Program-made: the position numbers and the translations under genes
Source: an uncultured Bacteroidales bacterium
GTDB lineage: Bacteria; Bacteroidota; Bacteroidia; Bacteroidales; UBA932
Assembly (NCBI GenBank): GCA_900316675.1
Contig: ONDR01000003.1
Coordinates: forward strand, 57,943 to 121,942
DNA length: 64,000 bases
Reading direction: 5' to 3'
The notes under the pieces: generated by a model
The model's input: only the letters and a program-made list of their open reading frames with translations
Told to the model about the DNA's origin: nothing
The model's database searches: none
Shown: one piece after another, positions 1 to 9,060 of the stretch
How positions within the stretch are numbered: position 1 is the first letter of the stretch
Layout of the letters: each line of letters starts with the position of its first letter

Positions 1-2850
1 ATCTTGTGCGGGGTTAGTCTTCTGGCCCAGACCGGTGGCGTCAAGGGTACAATCGTCAGCCGAACGGACAATGCAGGCATAGAGAACGCCGTCCTGACAG
101 TATATCAGGGCGCCGTCCAGATTGCCACAACAGTTTCCGATGCGGAGGGTAACTTCTTGATCAGCGGTCTGGAAAACGGCCGTTATGACATGCTCATCGT
201 CGCCCCCGACTACTTGGAAACCAGAGCATTCTTTGCCGTTGAGGCCGGCCTGGTTAAAAACATGTTCAAGCTTCGTCTTTCCAGAATCAAGGACGAGGCC
301 ACCGACGAGCTGTTCGAGGAATTTGACCTGGACGATTCCGGATATTCGGACAATCCTACCATCCTCTTTGGCCAGAACGACGTATTCAACAACATCGCCG
401 GATACAACTTCAGTTCCGTACGCTTCCGCGTAAGGGGTTATTCCTCTGAGAGCCAGGACGTTTATCTGGCTGGCGTCAGAATGAACGACGCTATTACCGG
501 ATACTCTCCCTATTCACTGTGGAGCGGCCTTAACGAGGCTACCAGGACAAAGTCCACCGTCAACGGAGCAGAGATCGGCGAGTATGCCTTCGGTGGCTAC
601 AATGGTCTTACGAACATTCCTGCAAATGCTGCAAATGTCCGCAAGGGCTGGAGGGCAAGTGTTCTCACCAACAGCGCACTCTACCGTCTGCGCCTTATGA
701 TGACCTACGCTTCCGGTCCCCTGGACAACGGCTGGTCCTATGCATTCAACGTTTCTGCCCGTCTGGGTGGCAACGACTGGATCAAGGGTGTGTTCTACCG
801 CTCGTTCGCATACTACCTGGGCGTAGAAAAGAAGTTTGACGATGCAAACAAGCTCAGCTTCGTATTCCTTGGAACCCCCGGATCCCGCGGAGCACAGAAC
901 GCCTCTACACAGGAAGTTTACGACCTGATGGGAGACAATATGTACAACTCTAACTGGGGCTACCAGAACGGAAAGATCCGTAACAGCCGCGTTCGTATAA
1001 CCCACGAGCCCATCGCCTTCCTGCGTTACGAATTCACGCCTACACAGAACTTATCGCTTGGTGCAACGTTGCTTTACCGCTTTGGAAAGAACGGTTACAC
1101 CGCTCTTGACTGGTATGACGCTGCAGATCCCCGTCCGGACTACTACCGCAACCTGCCCAGCTACTACTGGGACGACAACGAGGACCTGAACCGCCTGAAC
1201 AAGTCAAAGTCAATGTGGGCTACTGATGCATGGCAGATGAATCTGGACAACATCGCCCACATCAACTGGGATAGGTTCTACACCGTGAATGAGCTCAACG
1301 TAGTGGACGGTGAAAAGCGTTCCAAGTATGTGCTTGAAGAGCGCCGTACGGACCAGAGAGACCTTAACTTTGCCATCAGCGGCCGCTGGAGAGCAGCTAA
1401 GTGGCTCACCATCAATGGCGGTGCCGACCTTAAGGTCAACAGGACCGAGTATTACAAGATCCTGAACGACCTGCTTGGTGGCGACTACTATCTGGATGTG
1501 GACAGCTTCGCAGAGCGTGACTTCTCTTCTTCGCCTACCATGACCCAGAACAACCTGGATTACTTCCTTGCACATGGAACAGCACCCAAGGTTTACAAGG
1601 GTGACAAGTATGGCTATGACTACTACGCACAGATCCGCCAGTACAACGGCTGGCTGGCCACAAAGTTCACCATCGGAAACTTCCAGGCCAACATCGCCGG
1701 CCGCATTGGCTACAAAGCAATGTGGCGCGACGGTCTTATGCGCAAGGGTCTGTTCCCGGGCCTTGATGCAGTGGGTGGAGCAATGACTTACGACGGCAAG
1801 GTTATCACAACCTACGACAGCGACGGCATGCCCGTTACTTCTTACGGTAAGTCAAAGATTGAGGACTTCGTTACCTATGCCGGCAAGGTTAACCTTGAAT
1901 ATGTAATCAAGGGTGGCCATCGCTTCTATGCAAATGCAGGCTACTTCAAGGATGCCCCCAACTTCAACCAGATCTTTGTATCTCCCAGAACAAGGAACAC
2001 CATCGTTCCGGAAACTTCAAAGGTTAAGACCGTAACCGGAGACGTGAACTATCAGTTCTCAAATGCCGGCTACAACTTCCGCATTACCGGTTTCTATACA
2101 GAGATTTCTGACCAGACCAAGGTAATGAGTTTCTACGACGATGCCCAGAATACCTTCACCAACTTTGCGATGAGTGGTATCAACCAGCGCCATATGGGCG
2201 TTGAGATGGGCTTCAAGGTTCCTACTCCCATAAGCAGCCTCTCACTGCAGGGCGTTTTCAGCTGGGGTGACTACATCTACACTTCCAATCCTAAGATGTA
2301 CCAGACCTACGATAACGATGCTTCCATCGTTCCGGAGACCTGGGGCGTAACCATCCCTTACTGGAAGAGCCATCCTAACAAGAACGGTAAGACCATTAAG
2401 CACTATGTTGCCGGTACTCCCCAGATTGCCGCAAGCCTCGGTCTTAACTGGAACTACAATTACTGGTTTGTTGATGCTGACGTTGACTTCTTTGACAAGG
2501 CATACCTTGACATGAACCCTCTGTACCGTACCGATATGGCTACGGCCGGCGGCGACAAGCAGGCTACCCTCGAGGAAGTTGACTACATGGCTTCACAGGA
2601 GAAGTTTGACAAGGTTTACCTGCTTAACGTTTCTGTAGGCAAGTCATGGTACATCAAGCGTAAATACCAGCTTGGCTTCTCTCTTAACGTCAAGAACCTC
2701 CTTAACAAGAAGGATGTGAAGACCGGCGGTTACGAGCAGACTCGTCTGGTTGACAATACCGTCAACAAGGACAAGTATTACAGGTTCGATTCCAAGTACT
2801 TCTACATGAGCGGAATCAATTACATGTTGAACGTTTATTTCAGATTCTAG
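1..2850 (+). CDS. TonB-dependent receptor-like outer-membrane barrel protein, 5' end missing
   Basis: The frame is open from the first base and begins inside what looks like the end of a signal peptide (LLAQTGG), so the true start lies before the window. Of about 948 visible residues, roughly 13-95 form a carboxypeptidase-regulatory-like domain (a surface-protein Ig-like fold). A short plug-like region follows, with the phrase RFRVRGYSSESQDVYLAGV, and then a long Tyr/Asn/Asp-rich series of barrel strands. The protein ends in VYFRF; a terminal aromatic residue is usual for outer-membrane barrels recognised by the Bam complex. The next gene, four bases on, encodes a DUF5689 lipoprotein, and the two probably share one transcript. 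I infer outer-membrane uptake or binding. The substrate is unknown. It lacks the long SusC-type plug signature and no SusD gene is adjacent, so I do not call it SusC. Confidence 0.8.
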   Translation: MLCGVSLLAQTGGVKGTIVSRTDNAGIENAVLTVYQGAVQIATTVSDAEGNFLISGLENGRYDMLIVAPDYLETRAFFAVEAGLVKNMFKLRLSRIKDEATDELFEEFDLDDSGYSDNPTILFGQNDVFNNIAGYNFSSVRFRVRGYSSESQDVYLAGVRMNDAITGYSPYSLWSGLNEATRTKSTVNGAEIGEYAFGGYNGLTNIPANAANVRKGWRASVLTNSALYRLRLMMTYASGPLDNGWSYAFNVSARLGGNDWIKGVFYRSFAYYLGVEKKFDDANKLSFVFLGTPGSRGAQNASTQEVYDLMGDNMYNSNWGYQNGKIRNSRVRITHEPIAFLRYEFTPTQNLSLGATLLYRFGKNGYTALDWYDAADPRPDYYRNLPSYYWDDNEDLNRLNKSKSMWATDAWQMNLDNIAHINWDRFYTVNELNVVDGEKRSKYVLEERRTDQRDLNFAISGRWRAAKWLTINGGADLKVNRTEYYKILNDLLGGDYYLDVDSFAERDFSSSPTMTQNNLDYFLAHGTAPKVYKGDKYGYDYYAQIRQYNGWLATKFTIGNFQANIAGRIGYKAMWRDGLMRKGLFPGLDAVGGAMTYDGKVITTYDSDGMPVTSYGKSKIEDFVTYAGKVNLEYVIKGGHRFYANAGYFKDAPNFNQIFVSPRTRNTIVPETSKVKTVTGDVNYQFSNAGYNFRITGFYTEISDQTKVMSFYDDAQNTFTNFAMSGINQRHMGVEMGFKVPTPISSLSLQGVFSWGDYIYTSNPKMYQTYDNDASIVPETWGVTIPYWKSHPNKNGKTIKHYVAGTPQIAASLGLNWNYNYWFVDADVDFFDKAYLDMNPLYRTDMATAGGDKQATLEEVDYMASQEKFDKVYLLNVSVGKSWYIKRKYQLGFSLNVKNLLNKKDVKTGGYEQTRLVDNTVNKDKYYRFDSKYFYMSGINYMLNVYFRF

Positions 2851-2854
2851 GGCT

Positions 2855-3979
2855 ATGAGAAAGATATTTATTGCAATCAGCATCGCGGCTCTTGCCGCCC
2901 TGGCATCCTGCAGCGAATGGGAGCCCGTCGTTACAATCAATTACGATGATCCCGGCGTTGCCGAGCCCGTTAACATGACGGCCAACTGCACCATAGCAGA
3001 ACTGAAAGCCAAGTACAAGACAATAGGCGAGCCCGTCAAGATTGACGATGACCTTATCATTTGCGGTCAGGTTGCGTCAGAAGACCGTTCAGGAAACATC
3101 TACAAGAGCCTTTACCTTCAGGATGCTACCGGCGGTATTGAGCTCAAGATTGGAAAGTCGGCTCTTTACAACGACTACAAACCCGGCCAGTGGGTATATG
3201 TAAAGTGCGAGGGCCTTACCCTTGGTAACTACAGCGGTATGCTGCAGATCGGCTACGGCCGTAACAAGAAGGCCAGCGGCGAAGAGTCAGGTACCAACGA
3301 CGACGGAGAGAACTCCGACGACTATGAGACCACCTACATCGATGTACAGTACATCATTGACACCCATATCTTCAAGGGTAAGGTTGACAGCCCCGTTACC
3401 CCCAAGGTGCTTACAGAGGAAGACCTTATAGCAAACCTGAAGGCCCGTCATCCCAGCGGAGCAGTAATGCCCCAGCAGGGTAAGGACTTCGGGACGCTTG
3501 TAACTCTCAAGGGTTTGAAGTATGGCAACGAGGTATTCGCCCTTCTGTATCCGGATCCTGACCAGGCACACGACAAGGATCATCCCGGAAACCGCGTCTT
3601 CCTGTCTGACAAGACCTGGAACATTACTTCCTGGGCTCTTACCAAGCAGGGCTTCATCAATCACCTTAATGCAGGTGACTGGGACGAGGCTGCTACCGGT
3701 GACGATGCTCACAAGGTAAAGGAGGCAGACCTGAAGGCTCTTATGATCAGGAAGGCCAACGCTTATTCTGTAAGCCAGTACTTCAAGTTGGGCTCTACCA
3801 ACGTTCAGGTTCGTACCAGCGGCTTCTCCCGTTTTGCGGATTCAGAGATAGACCCTGACGTACTTGCAGGTAACGCTACAATTGATGTAACCGGTATCCT
3901 GTGCTGCTACCTAAGCAGCGGCACGTACGTAATTCAGTTTACACTGATTGACGAGGACAGCGTTGTAATTAACAAGTAA
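2855..3979 (+). CDS. DUF5689 domain lipoprotein
   Basis: The 374-residue protein begins with a lipoprotein signal peptide whose lipobox is ASC, Cys at about residue 19, followed by SEWEP, so it is predicted to be lipid-anchored. From about residue 45 (TIAELKAKY) it matches my recollection of the DUF5689 family. The central part (IICGQVASEDRSGNIYKSLY, then LQDATGGIELKIG) has the look of an OB-like domain often found in secreted Bacteroidota proteins. It starts four bases after the receptor-like gene and is followed by a strong hairpin terminator, so these two genes form the end of an operon. A partner role for the outer-membrane barrel is inferred from position only. No catalytic motif is visible. 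Confidence 0.75.
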   Translation: MRKIFIAISIAALAALASCSEWEPVVTINYDDPGVAEPVNMTANCTIAELKAKYKTIGEPVKIDDDLIICGQVASEDRSGNIYKSLYLQDATGGIELKIGKSALYNDYKPGQWVYVKCEGLTLGNYSGMLQIGYGRNKKASGEESGTNDDGENSDDYETTYIDVQYIIDTHIFKGKVDSPVTPKVLTEEDLIANLKARHPSGAVMPQQGKDFGTLVTLKGLKYGNEVFALLYPDPDQAHDKDHPGNRVFLSDKTWNITSWALTKQGFINHLNAGDWDEAATGDDAHKVKEADLKALMIRKANAYSVSQYFKLGSTNVQVRTSGFSRFADSEIDPDVLAGNATIDVTGILCCYLSSGTYVIQFTLIDEDSVVINK

Positions 3980-3986
3980 TCAATAA

Positions 3987-4012
3987 AAGGCCGGCTCAAT
4001 GAAGCCGGCCTT
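3987..4012 (+). terminator. Hairpin terminator after the DUF5689 gene
   Basis: A perfect 10-bp stem (AAGGCCGGCT / AGCCGGCCTT) encloses a six-base loop. The tail TTAATAT is only moderately T-rich. It lies 8 bases after the stop codon and 11 bases before the next start. The same AAGGCC...GGCCTT design recurs at 26105. Confidence 0.8.
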
Positions 4013-4023
4013 AATATGGTATC

Positions 4024-6048
4024 ATGAAAAAATTATCAATCCTTATTGCAGCAATGGCAGCAGTAGCTTGCACGACAAGAACCAATCCTTTCATGGAGGA
4101 GTGGAACACCCCCTACGGGACCGCTCCTTTTGATAAAATCCGCATATCGGATTACAAGCCTGCCTTCCTTCAGGGTATAGAAGAGCGCAAGGCCGACATT
4201 CACGCAATCATCAGCAATCCGGATATCCCCAGCTTCGAGAATACAATCGCCCCTCTGGACCGCAGCGGAGCGCTTCTGGCCAAGGTTTCAGGCGTATTCT
4301 ATAATATAGCAGAGTCCGATGCTACCAAAGAGATCAACGCCATCATGGACGAGATCACTCCCATCATGAGTGCGGCGGATGACGAAATCTTCATGGATGC
4401 AGCCCTGTTTGCGCGCGTAAAGTCAGTTTATCTGGATATGGAGCTCCTTACCCGCGAGCAGCAGATGCTGACAGAAAAATACTACAAGCGCTTTGTTAAG
4501 AACGGCATCGACCTGGACGCAGAAAAGCAGGCCCGCTTCAAGGAAATCAATGCCCGTCTTGCACAGCTTAGCCAGCAGTTCGGCAACAACCTTCTGGCAG
4601 AGAACAATGCCTTCCGTGACAGCATCGGCGTAACTGTTTCCCAGTACTCTGACTTCATGTCTTCATGCCAGGACCGCGCCCTTCGCGAAAAGGCCTTCAA
4701 GGCTTATTCTTCCCGCGGCAATAACGGCAACGAAAATGATAACAACGCCATCGTTCTGGAAATCATGAAACTGCGCACAGAGCAGGCCCAGATGCTGGGT
4801 TATCCCAACAGCGCAGAGTACCTGCTTGACGGCAAGATGGCCGCTCACAGCGAAGTGGTAGATAAGTTCCTGGCAGAAATCTTTGCATCTGCAATGGCAA
4901 AGGCCAAAGAAGAGAAGGCCGACATGCAGAAGGTTATGGACGATGATATCAAGGCCGGTCTCCTGCCCGAAGGCAGCACTATCCAGCCTTGGGACTGGTT
5001 CTACTATGCAGAGAAGGTTCGCAAGATAAAGTACGATCTTGACGAAGAGCAGACCAAGCCCTACTTCCAGGTTGACAGCGTTTCCAAGGGCGTATTCTAT
5101 GCCGCCAACAAGATTTACGGCATCAATATAGAAGAGGCTCCTGAGGTTCAGGTTTACCATCCCGACGTCAAGGCTTACAAGCTTACTGATGCCGATGGCT
5201 CCTTGCTGGGAATCTTCTACCGCGACTATTTCTCACGCGACACTAAACGCGGCGGTGCGTGGATGAACAACTTCCGCGAGCAGTATGTAGATGAGGCCGG
5301 CAACGACAACCGTCCTGTTATCGTGAACGTTTGCAACTTCCCTCCGGCAACTGCAGACCAGCCTTCACTGCTCACCATCGACCAGGTGCAGACTGCCTTC
5401 CACGAGTTTGGACATGCCCTTCACGGCTTCCTTACCAAATGCAACTACCAGAGCGTCAGCGGTACCAACGTGGCTCGTGACTTTGTAGAGATGTTCTCCC
5501 AGTTCAATGAGCACTGGGCCTTCCAGAAAGAGATCCTGGCCGCCTATGCCAACAACTACAAGACCGGCGAGCCTATTCCCGCAGAGCTTGTAGAGAAGAT
5601 TGGCAACGCACTCAAGTTCAATATGGGCTTCATGACCGGCGAGCTTTGCGCAGCCTCTATCCTTGATATGAAGTGGCACGAGCTTACCGCAGAGCAGCTT
5701 TCAAAGTTCACCGACGCAGAAAGCATCCGCCAGTTCGAGCTTGATGTTTGCCGTGAGATGGGTCTTATTGACGAGATTATTCCCCGTTACCGCACCACAT
5801 ACTTCAACCACATCTTCAATAGCGGCTACAGCGCCGGCTATTACAGCTACCTGTGGGCAGAAGTACTTGATACTGATGCGTTTGAGTTCTTCCAGCAGAA
5901 CGGTATTTACAACCCTGAAGTTGCTAAGTCCTTCCGCCAGACCTTCCTGGAGAAGGGTGGCAGCGAGGAACCGATGACCCTGTTCCGCGCCTTCCGTGGC
6001 GCCGAGCCTGATCCCGGTGCACTGCTTCGCAACCGTGGTTTGGAATAA
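4024..6048 (+). CDS. dcp: M3-family metallopeptidase, peptidyl-dipeptidase Dcp type, lipoprotein
   Basis: This is a zinc peptidase of family M3, which removes dipeptides or cleaves short oligopeptides. The 674 residues match the usual length of Dcp-like enzymes. The zinc-binding motif HEFGHALH begins at residue 460 (two His and the catalytic Glu), and the third ligand should be the Glu of DFVEMFSQ, about 27 residues later. The N-terminus is MKKLSILIAAMAAVACTT, a lipoprotein signal with lipobox VAC, so the enzyme should sit in the periplasm facing outward from a membrane rather than in the cytoplasm as in E. coli Dcp. It follows a terminator and ends two bases from the convergent S41 gene. No promoter of the TAnnTTTG type was found directly upstream. 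The family assignment is secure; the choice of Dcp over another M3 subgroup is less so. Confidence 0.9.
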   Translation: MKKLSILIAAMAAVACTTRTNPFMEEWNTPYGTAPFDKIRISDYKPAFLQGIEERKADIHAIISNPDIPSFENTIAPLDRSGALLAKVSGVFYNIAESDATKEINAIMDEITPIMSAADDEIFMDAALFARVKSVYLDMELLTREQQMLTEKYYKRFVKNGIDLDAEKQARFKEINARLAQLSQQFGNNLLAENNAFRDSIGVTVSQYSDFMSSCQDRALREKAFKAYSSRGNNGNENDNNAIVLEIMKLRTEQAQMLGYPNSAEYLLDGKMAAHSEVVDKFLAEIFASAMAKAKEEKADMQKVMDDDIKAGLLPEGSTIQPWDWFYYAEKVRKIKYDLDEEQTKPYFQVDSVSKGVFYAANKIYGINIEEAPEVQVYHPDVKAYKLTDADGSLLGIFYRDYFSRDTKRGGAWMNNFREQYVDEAGNDNRPVIVNVCNFPPATADQPSLLTIDQVQTAFHEFGHALHGFLTKCNYQSVSGTNVARDFVEMFSQFNEHWAFQKEILAAYANNYKTGEPIPAELVEKIGNALKFNMGFMTGELCAASILDMKWHELTAEQLSKFTDAESIRQFELDVCREMGLIDEIIPRYRTTYFNHIFNSGYSAGYYSYLWAEVLDTDAFEFFQQNGIYNPEVAKSFRQTFLEKGGSEEPMTLFRAFRGAEPDPGALLRNRGLE

Positions 6049-6050
6049 GA

Positions 6051-7670
6051 CTATTTAATTGTCCAGTCAGCTTTGAGGGCATCAGGGAGCTGCTGATCGT
6101 AGCGTAGGCGCACCTTGATGCCTGCAGACTGGAAGTAATAACGAGTAGCTATCTCTTCCTCTATGAAGGGAATGATTTCATCCTTCTTCATGCGCAGGAA
6201 CTGCTCCTTATCTATATCGATGGCCTTTTTAAGGGCCTCAACAGCTTCTGAGGCGGTCTCTTCCAGACCGTCTTTTTTAAGGTCTTCCTTAATCTGGTCC
6301 AGCAAGGCCATGGCGCTGGTACGATAGTCAAACTTCTTGTCCTTGGCAAAGGCTACGAAGTCATCGAACTCTGTGAAATGGAAATCATCTACCGGGGCGA
6401 TGCCGTCATGCTCCTGAACGTACTTAAGGGTGTACTGCTCTATGATGCCGTTAACAACAAGTGAATAAACCAGGCGGCCGTAGTTGTAAGGCGGAAGCTG
6501 AATGTCAGGCTTAATGCCGCCTCCGTCGCGAACGCTGCGGCCAAGCTTCAGGGTCTTGAACTCGTGGGTAAGGGAATCCGGGATGTAGCCTACGCTGCCG
6601 TCCTCGTTCCTCTTGGAGTAGTCGATTGCCTGCACGCACCTGCCGCTGGGGGTATAGTACTTGGCGATGGTAACCTTTAACTGATTGTTATAAGGAAGGT
6701 CTTTTACGTTCTGTACCAGGCCCTTTCCGTAGGTTCTGCGGCCCATGATGATAGCCCTGTCAAGATCCTGCAGCGCACCGGATACAATCTCAGAAGAAGA
6801 TGCGGTGCCGCCATCAACAAGAATCGCAATAGGAGTAACGGTGTCGATAGGCTCGCTGACGGTCTTGTAGAAAATCTCTGAACCCTCTTCACGGCCCTTC
6901 TGGGATACGGCAGGGGAGCCCTTGGGAACAAACAGGGACACAATCTTTACGGCTTCTGACATAAGGCCGCCGCCGTTGCCGCGAAGGTCAAGGATGAACC
7001 TTTTCATTCCTTTCTTCTTGAGCTCCAGATAGTTGTCCTTAAGGGTGCGGGCTACGTTCTCTGTGAATTTGGTCTGAAGGATGTAGCCGGTAGTGTCGTC
7101 CAGCATGCCGGCATATTCAATGTCCGGCAGGTGGATGCGTTCACGGGTGACATCGATGTTCACGATCTCGCCGGTGCGAACCTTCTTTACCTTGAAGTGC
7201 ACTACGGTGCCGGGCTTGCCCTTCATGCGCTCGCTGCACTGCGCAGCCTCCAGCCCATGAGTGCTTACGCCGTCAATTTCCATGATTTCGTCACCGGGAC
7301 GAAGTCCGAACTTGACGGAAGGGGAGCCCTCGTAGGGCTCGTTGATAATGACGTTGCCTTCTTTGTCCGGCTTATATATGAGGGCCCCGATGCCACCGTA
7401 AACACGGCTCAGGGTCATCTTGAAGTCTTCTGTCTCTTCTTCCGGGACAAACTCTGTGTAAGGGTCCAATTGCTCCAGCATGGCGTTAATGCCGGCTTTG
7501 TGCATCCTGTCGATGGGCAGAGTATCCACATAGTTGGCGTTAAGCTCTGAAATAACGGACTGGTATGTCTCCAGCCACTTCCCAAGACGGAAGTTTGTCT
7601 TCTGTGCGTTTGCGGACGCCGCAAAAATAATAGCGGCAAAAAAGACCGCAATAATTACCTTCTTTTTCAT
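6051..7670 (-). CDS. S41-family carboxy-terminal processing protease
   Basis: This is a periplasmic serine protease of the CtpA/Prc type. I start it at MKKKVIIAVFFAAIIFAASA, a clean signal peptide, giving 539 residues; 24 further codons are open upstream but carry no signal. Domains in order are an N-terminal helical region, a PDZ domain with GLRPGDEIMEIDG, and the S41 catalytic core. The Ser-Lys dyad is visible as TASSSE (around residue 290) and YGKG about 25 residues later, the spacing known for Prc and D1 protease. A long helical C-terminal part follows. It is transcribed divergently from rdgB and converges with the M3 peptidase gene. A TATATTTG element ends only seven bases before the ATG, so the message may be almost leaderless. 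Confidence 0.92.
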   Translation of the reverse strand: MKKKVIIAVFFAAIIFAASANAQKTNFRLGKWLETYQSVISELNANYVDTLPIDRMHKAGINAMLEQLDPYTEFVPEEETEDFKMTLSRVYGGIGALIYKPDKEGNVIINEPYEGSPSVKFGLRPGDEIMEIDGVSTHGLEAAQCSERMKGKPGTVVHFKVKKVRTGEIVNIDVTRERIHLPDIEYAGMLDDTTGYILQTKFTENVARTLKDNYLELKKKGMKRFILDLRGNGGGLMSEAVKIVSLFVPKGSPAVSQKGREEGSEIFYKTVSEPIDTVTPIAILVDGGTASSSEIVSGALQDLDRAIIMGRRTYGKGLVQNVKDLPYNNQLKVTIAKYYTPSGRCVQAIDYSKRNEDGSVGYIPDSLTHEFKTLKLGRSVRDGGGIKPDIQLPPYNYGRLVYSLVVNGIIEQYTLKYVQEHDGIAPVDDFHFTEFDDFVAFAKDKKFDYRTSAMALLDQIKEDLKKDGLEETASEAVEALKKAIDIDKEQFLRMKKDEIIPFIEEEIATRYYFQSAGIKVRLRYDQQLPDALKADWTIK

Positions 7671-7677
7671 ATCTTTG
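7670..7677 (+). promoter_or_regulatory. -7 element TATCTTTG for rdgB-recO
   Basis: This is an exact match to the Bacteroidota -7 consensus TAnnTTTG. It lies 32 bases before the rdgB start and abuts the opposite-strand element of the S41 gene. No clear -33 TTTG was seen. Confidence 0.6.
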
Positions 7678-7685
7678 CAAATATA
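7678..7685 (-). promoter_or_regulatory. -7 element TATATTTG for the S41 protease gene
   Basis: Read on the minus strand the bases are TATATTTG, matching TAnnTTTG. Transcription would begin about three bases before the chosen ATG or at it. The element is directly adjacent to the rdgB element on the other strand, so the two promoters compete for the same DNA. Confidence 0.55.
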
Positions 7686-7709
7686 CAAAAATAACACCAA
7701 GGAAAAACG

Positions 7710-8369
7710 ATGAAACTGGTTTTTGCTACCGGAAACTCGCATAAATTACAAGAGGCCCAGGAGATTCTGGGCCCCGGCTTTACCCTTGTCAGCCCCGCCT
7801 CACTGGGCCTTACAGAAGAGATCCCGGAAACGGGTACAACCCTGGAAGCCAATTCCTTAGAGAAGGCTGACTATATTTACAAACACCTGGGAACGGACTG
7901 CTTTGCAGACGATTCCGGGTTGGAGGTCGATTATCTGGGCGGCGGGCCGGGCGTGTACACCGCCCGCTATGCCGACGGCGAGCCTCAGTACAAGGACAAT
8001 TTGGAGAAACTCCTGCATGTATTGAAGGACGTACCCTGGGAGAAGCGCACTGCGCGCTTCCGCGCCGTGGTCACCCTGATTATTGGTAATGAGGTCAAGC
8101 AGTTCGAGGGCGTGCTTGAAGGCCGCATCGGCACGGAGAGAAAGGGAAACGGAGGCTTCGGGTATGATCCGATTTTCATACCGAATGAGATTCCCGATCA
8201 GGTCGGGAATGACGACGCTTGCAGCGTCATGCCCGGCTTGACCGGGCATCTGGTTCCCAATACGCAGGGCATTGCAAATGCAGAGCTGCCGGAGGGCGGC
8301 AAGAATGCCATCTCCCACAGGGGACAGTGCATGAGGGCTATGGCCGAATACCTTAAATCCCGCAAATGA
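7710..8369 (+). CDS. rdgB: XTP/dITP diphosphatase (RdgB/HAM1) with a palindromic insertion
   Basis: The enzyme hydrolyses non-canonical purine triphosphates (dITP, XTP) to monophosphates and so cleans the nucleotide pool in the cytoplasm. Family landmarks are FATGNSHKLQEA at residues 5-16, FADDSGLEVD, and the C-terminal ISHRGQ. The 219 residues exceed the usual 190-200 because about 22 residues (IPDQVGNDDACSVMPGLTGH and flanks) sit between GFGYDPIFIP and the normal AELP segment. That stretch is encoded by three consecutive hairpins and is described as a separate repeat. The insertion keeps the frame, and the residues on both sides are intact, so the protein may still fold. The gene overlaps recO by four bases (ATGA), which implies translational coupling. 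Confidence 0.93.
   Translation: MKLVFATGNSHKLQEAQEILGPGFTLVSPASLGLTEEIPETGTTLEANSLEKADYIYKHLGTDCFADDSGLEVDYLGGGPGVYTARYADGEPQYKDNLEKLLHVLKDVPWEKRTARFRAVVTLIIGNEVKQFEGVLEGRIGTERKGNGGFGYDPIFIPNEIPDQVGNDDACSVMPGLTGHLVPNTQGIANAELPEGGKNAISHRGQCMRAMAEYLKSRK
8190..8249. repeat. Triple-hairpin palindromic element inside rdgB
   Basis: Sixty bases hold three back-to-back inverted repeats. These are ATTCCCGA/TCGGGAAT (8190-8210), GACGCT/AGCGTC (8214-8228) and ATGCCCGG/CCGGGCAT (8229-8249). The length is divisible by three, so the rdgB frame is preserved. The third hairpin recurs inside manA at 63734-63754 with two loop bases changed. It behaves like a dispersed palindromic repeat of the REP or RPE kind. 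Confidence 0.75.
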
Positions 8370-9019
8370 AAGAACGGGCTCAAATACTGATACTCAATAC
8401 TACCCGCTTCGGGGAGAAGTCGCTCATACTGCACTGTATCAGCGACCGATGGGGGCGTCGCAGCTTCATGGTAAGCCGCAGTGCCAAGACCTCCGGCAGC
8501 CTGTATCAGCCCATGACCGTCCTGGACTGCGAGGTATCCATCAACCCGAAGTCGGACCTGTGGAGGGCACATAACCTGGCGCTCAAACACCCGCTGGCGT
8601 CGGTGCGCAGCAGTATGCCTAAAACGGCCATCAGCCTGTTCATGAGCGAAGTCCTTTACCGTACGGTTCGTGAAAGTTTGCAAGAGGACGATGCCTTTTT
8701 TGCATGGTGCGAGCGGTCCATCCTGACTCTTGACGCCTTGGGAGAGGACTATCAGAACTTCCATATCCTGTTCCTGCTGGGTCTGGCTGCCGCACTGGGC
8801 TTCCGTCCGTCGGAAGAGTCGCTGGCCCCGTATGTGGGTGAGGATTATCGCCTTGTAGGCCAGTTTCTTACATCCTCTACCGCCGAGGCAATGCTGATCC
8901 CGCTTAACGGCGCCCGCAGGGCCGGTCTGTGCCGCAGTATTCTCAAATATCTGGAATATCACACCGATGCTAAAATTGACGTAAAGTCTTTGGACGTTCT
9001 GCATGAATTGTTCGCATAA
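8366..9019 (+). CDS. recO: DNA repair protein RecO
   Basis: RecO helps load RecA on SSB-coated single-stranded DNA together with RecR, in gap repair and the RecFOR pathway. The N-terminus shows the expected OB fold (ILILNTTRFGEKSLILHCIS, residues 7-26), then FMVSRSAK, followed by an all-helical C-terminal domain. At 217 residues it is slightly shorter than many homologues, and the zinc-ribbon Cys pairs found in some RecO proteins are absent, which is common in this phylum. The start overlaps the rdgB stop by four bases. The gene ends 41 bases before the Gate-domain gene, which has its own promoter. The assignment rests on the N-terminal fold and on length. Confidence 0.85.
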   Translation: MKERAQILILNTTRFGEKSLILHCISDRWGRRSFMVSRSAKTSGSLYQPMTVLDCEVSINPKSDLWRAHNLALKHPLASVRSSMPKTAISLFMSEVLYRTVRESLQEDDAFFAWCERSILTLDALGEDYQNFHILFLLGLAAALGFRPSEESLAPYVGEDYRLVGQFLTSSTAEAMLIPLNGARRAGLCRSILKYLEYHTDAKIDVKSLDVLHELFA

Positions 9020-9024
9020 TTATT

Positions 9025-9032
9025 TATATTTG
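9025..9032 (+). promoter_or_regulatory. -7 element TATATTTG before the Gate-domain gene
   Basis: An exact TAnnTTTG match lies 28 bases before the ATG at 9061, just after the recO stop codon. A TTG at 9008-9010 is too close to be a convincing -33 element. Confidence 0.5.
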
Positions 9033-9060
9033 CACCCGTTTTTTACAACACTTAGCTAGC

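Noticed and set aside
1..2850. SusC call for the first gene
   Set aside because: The SusC plug signatures (I-D-G-V and A-x-Y-G-x-x-x-x-x-G-V-I) are absent and the neighbour is a DUF5689 protein rather than SusD.
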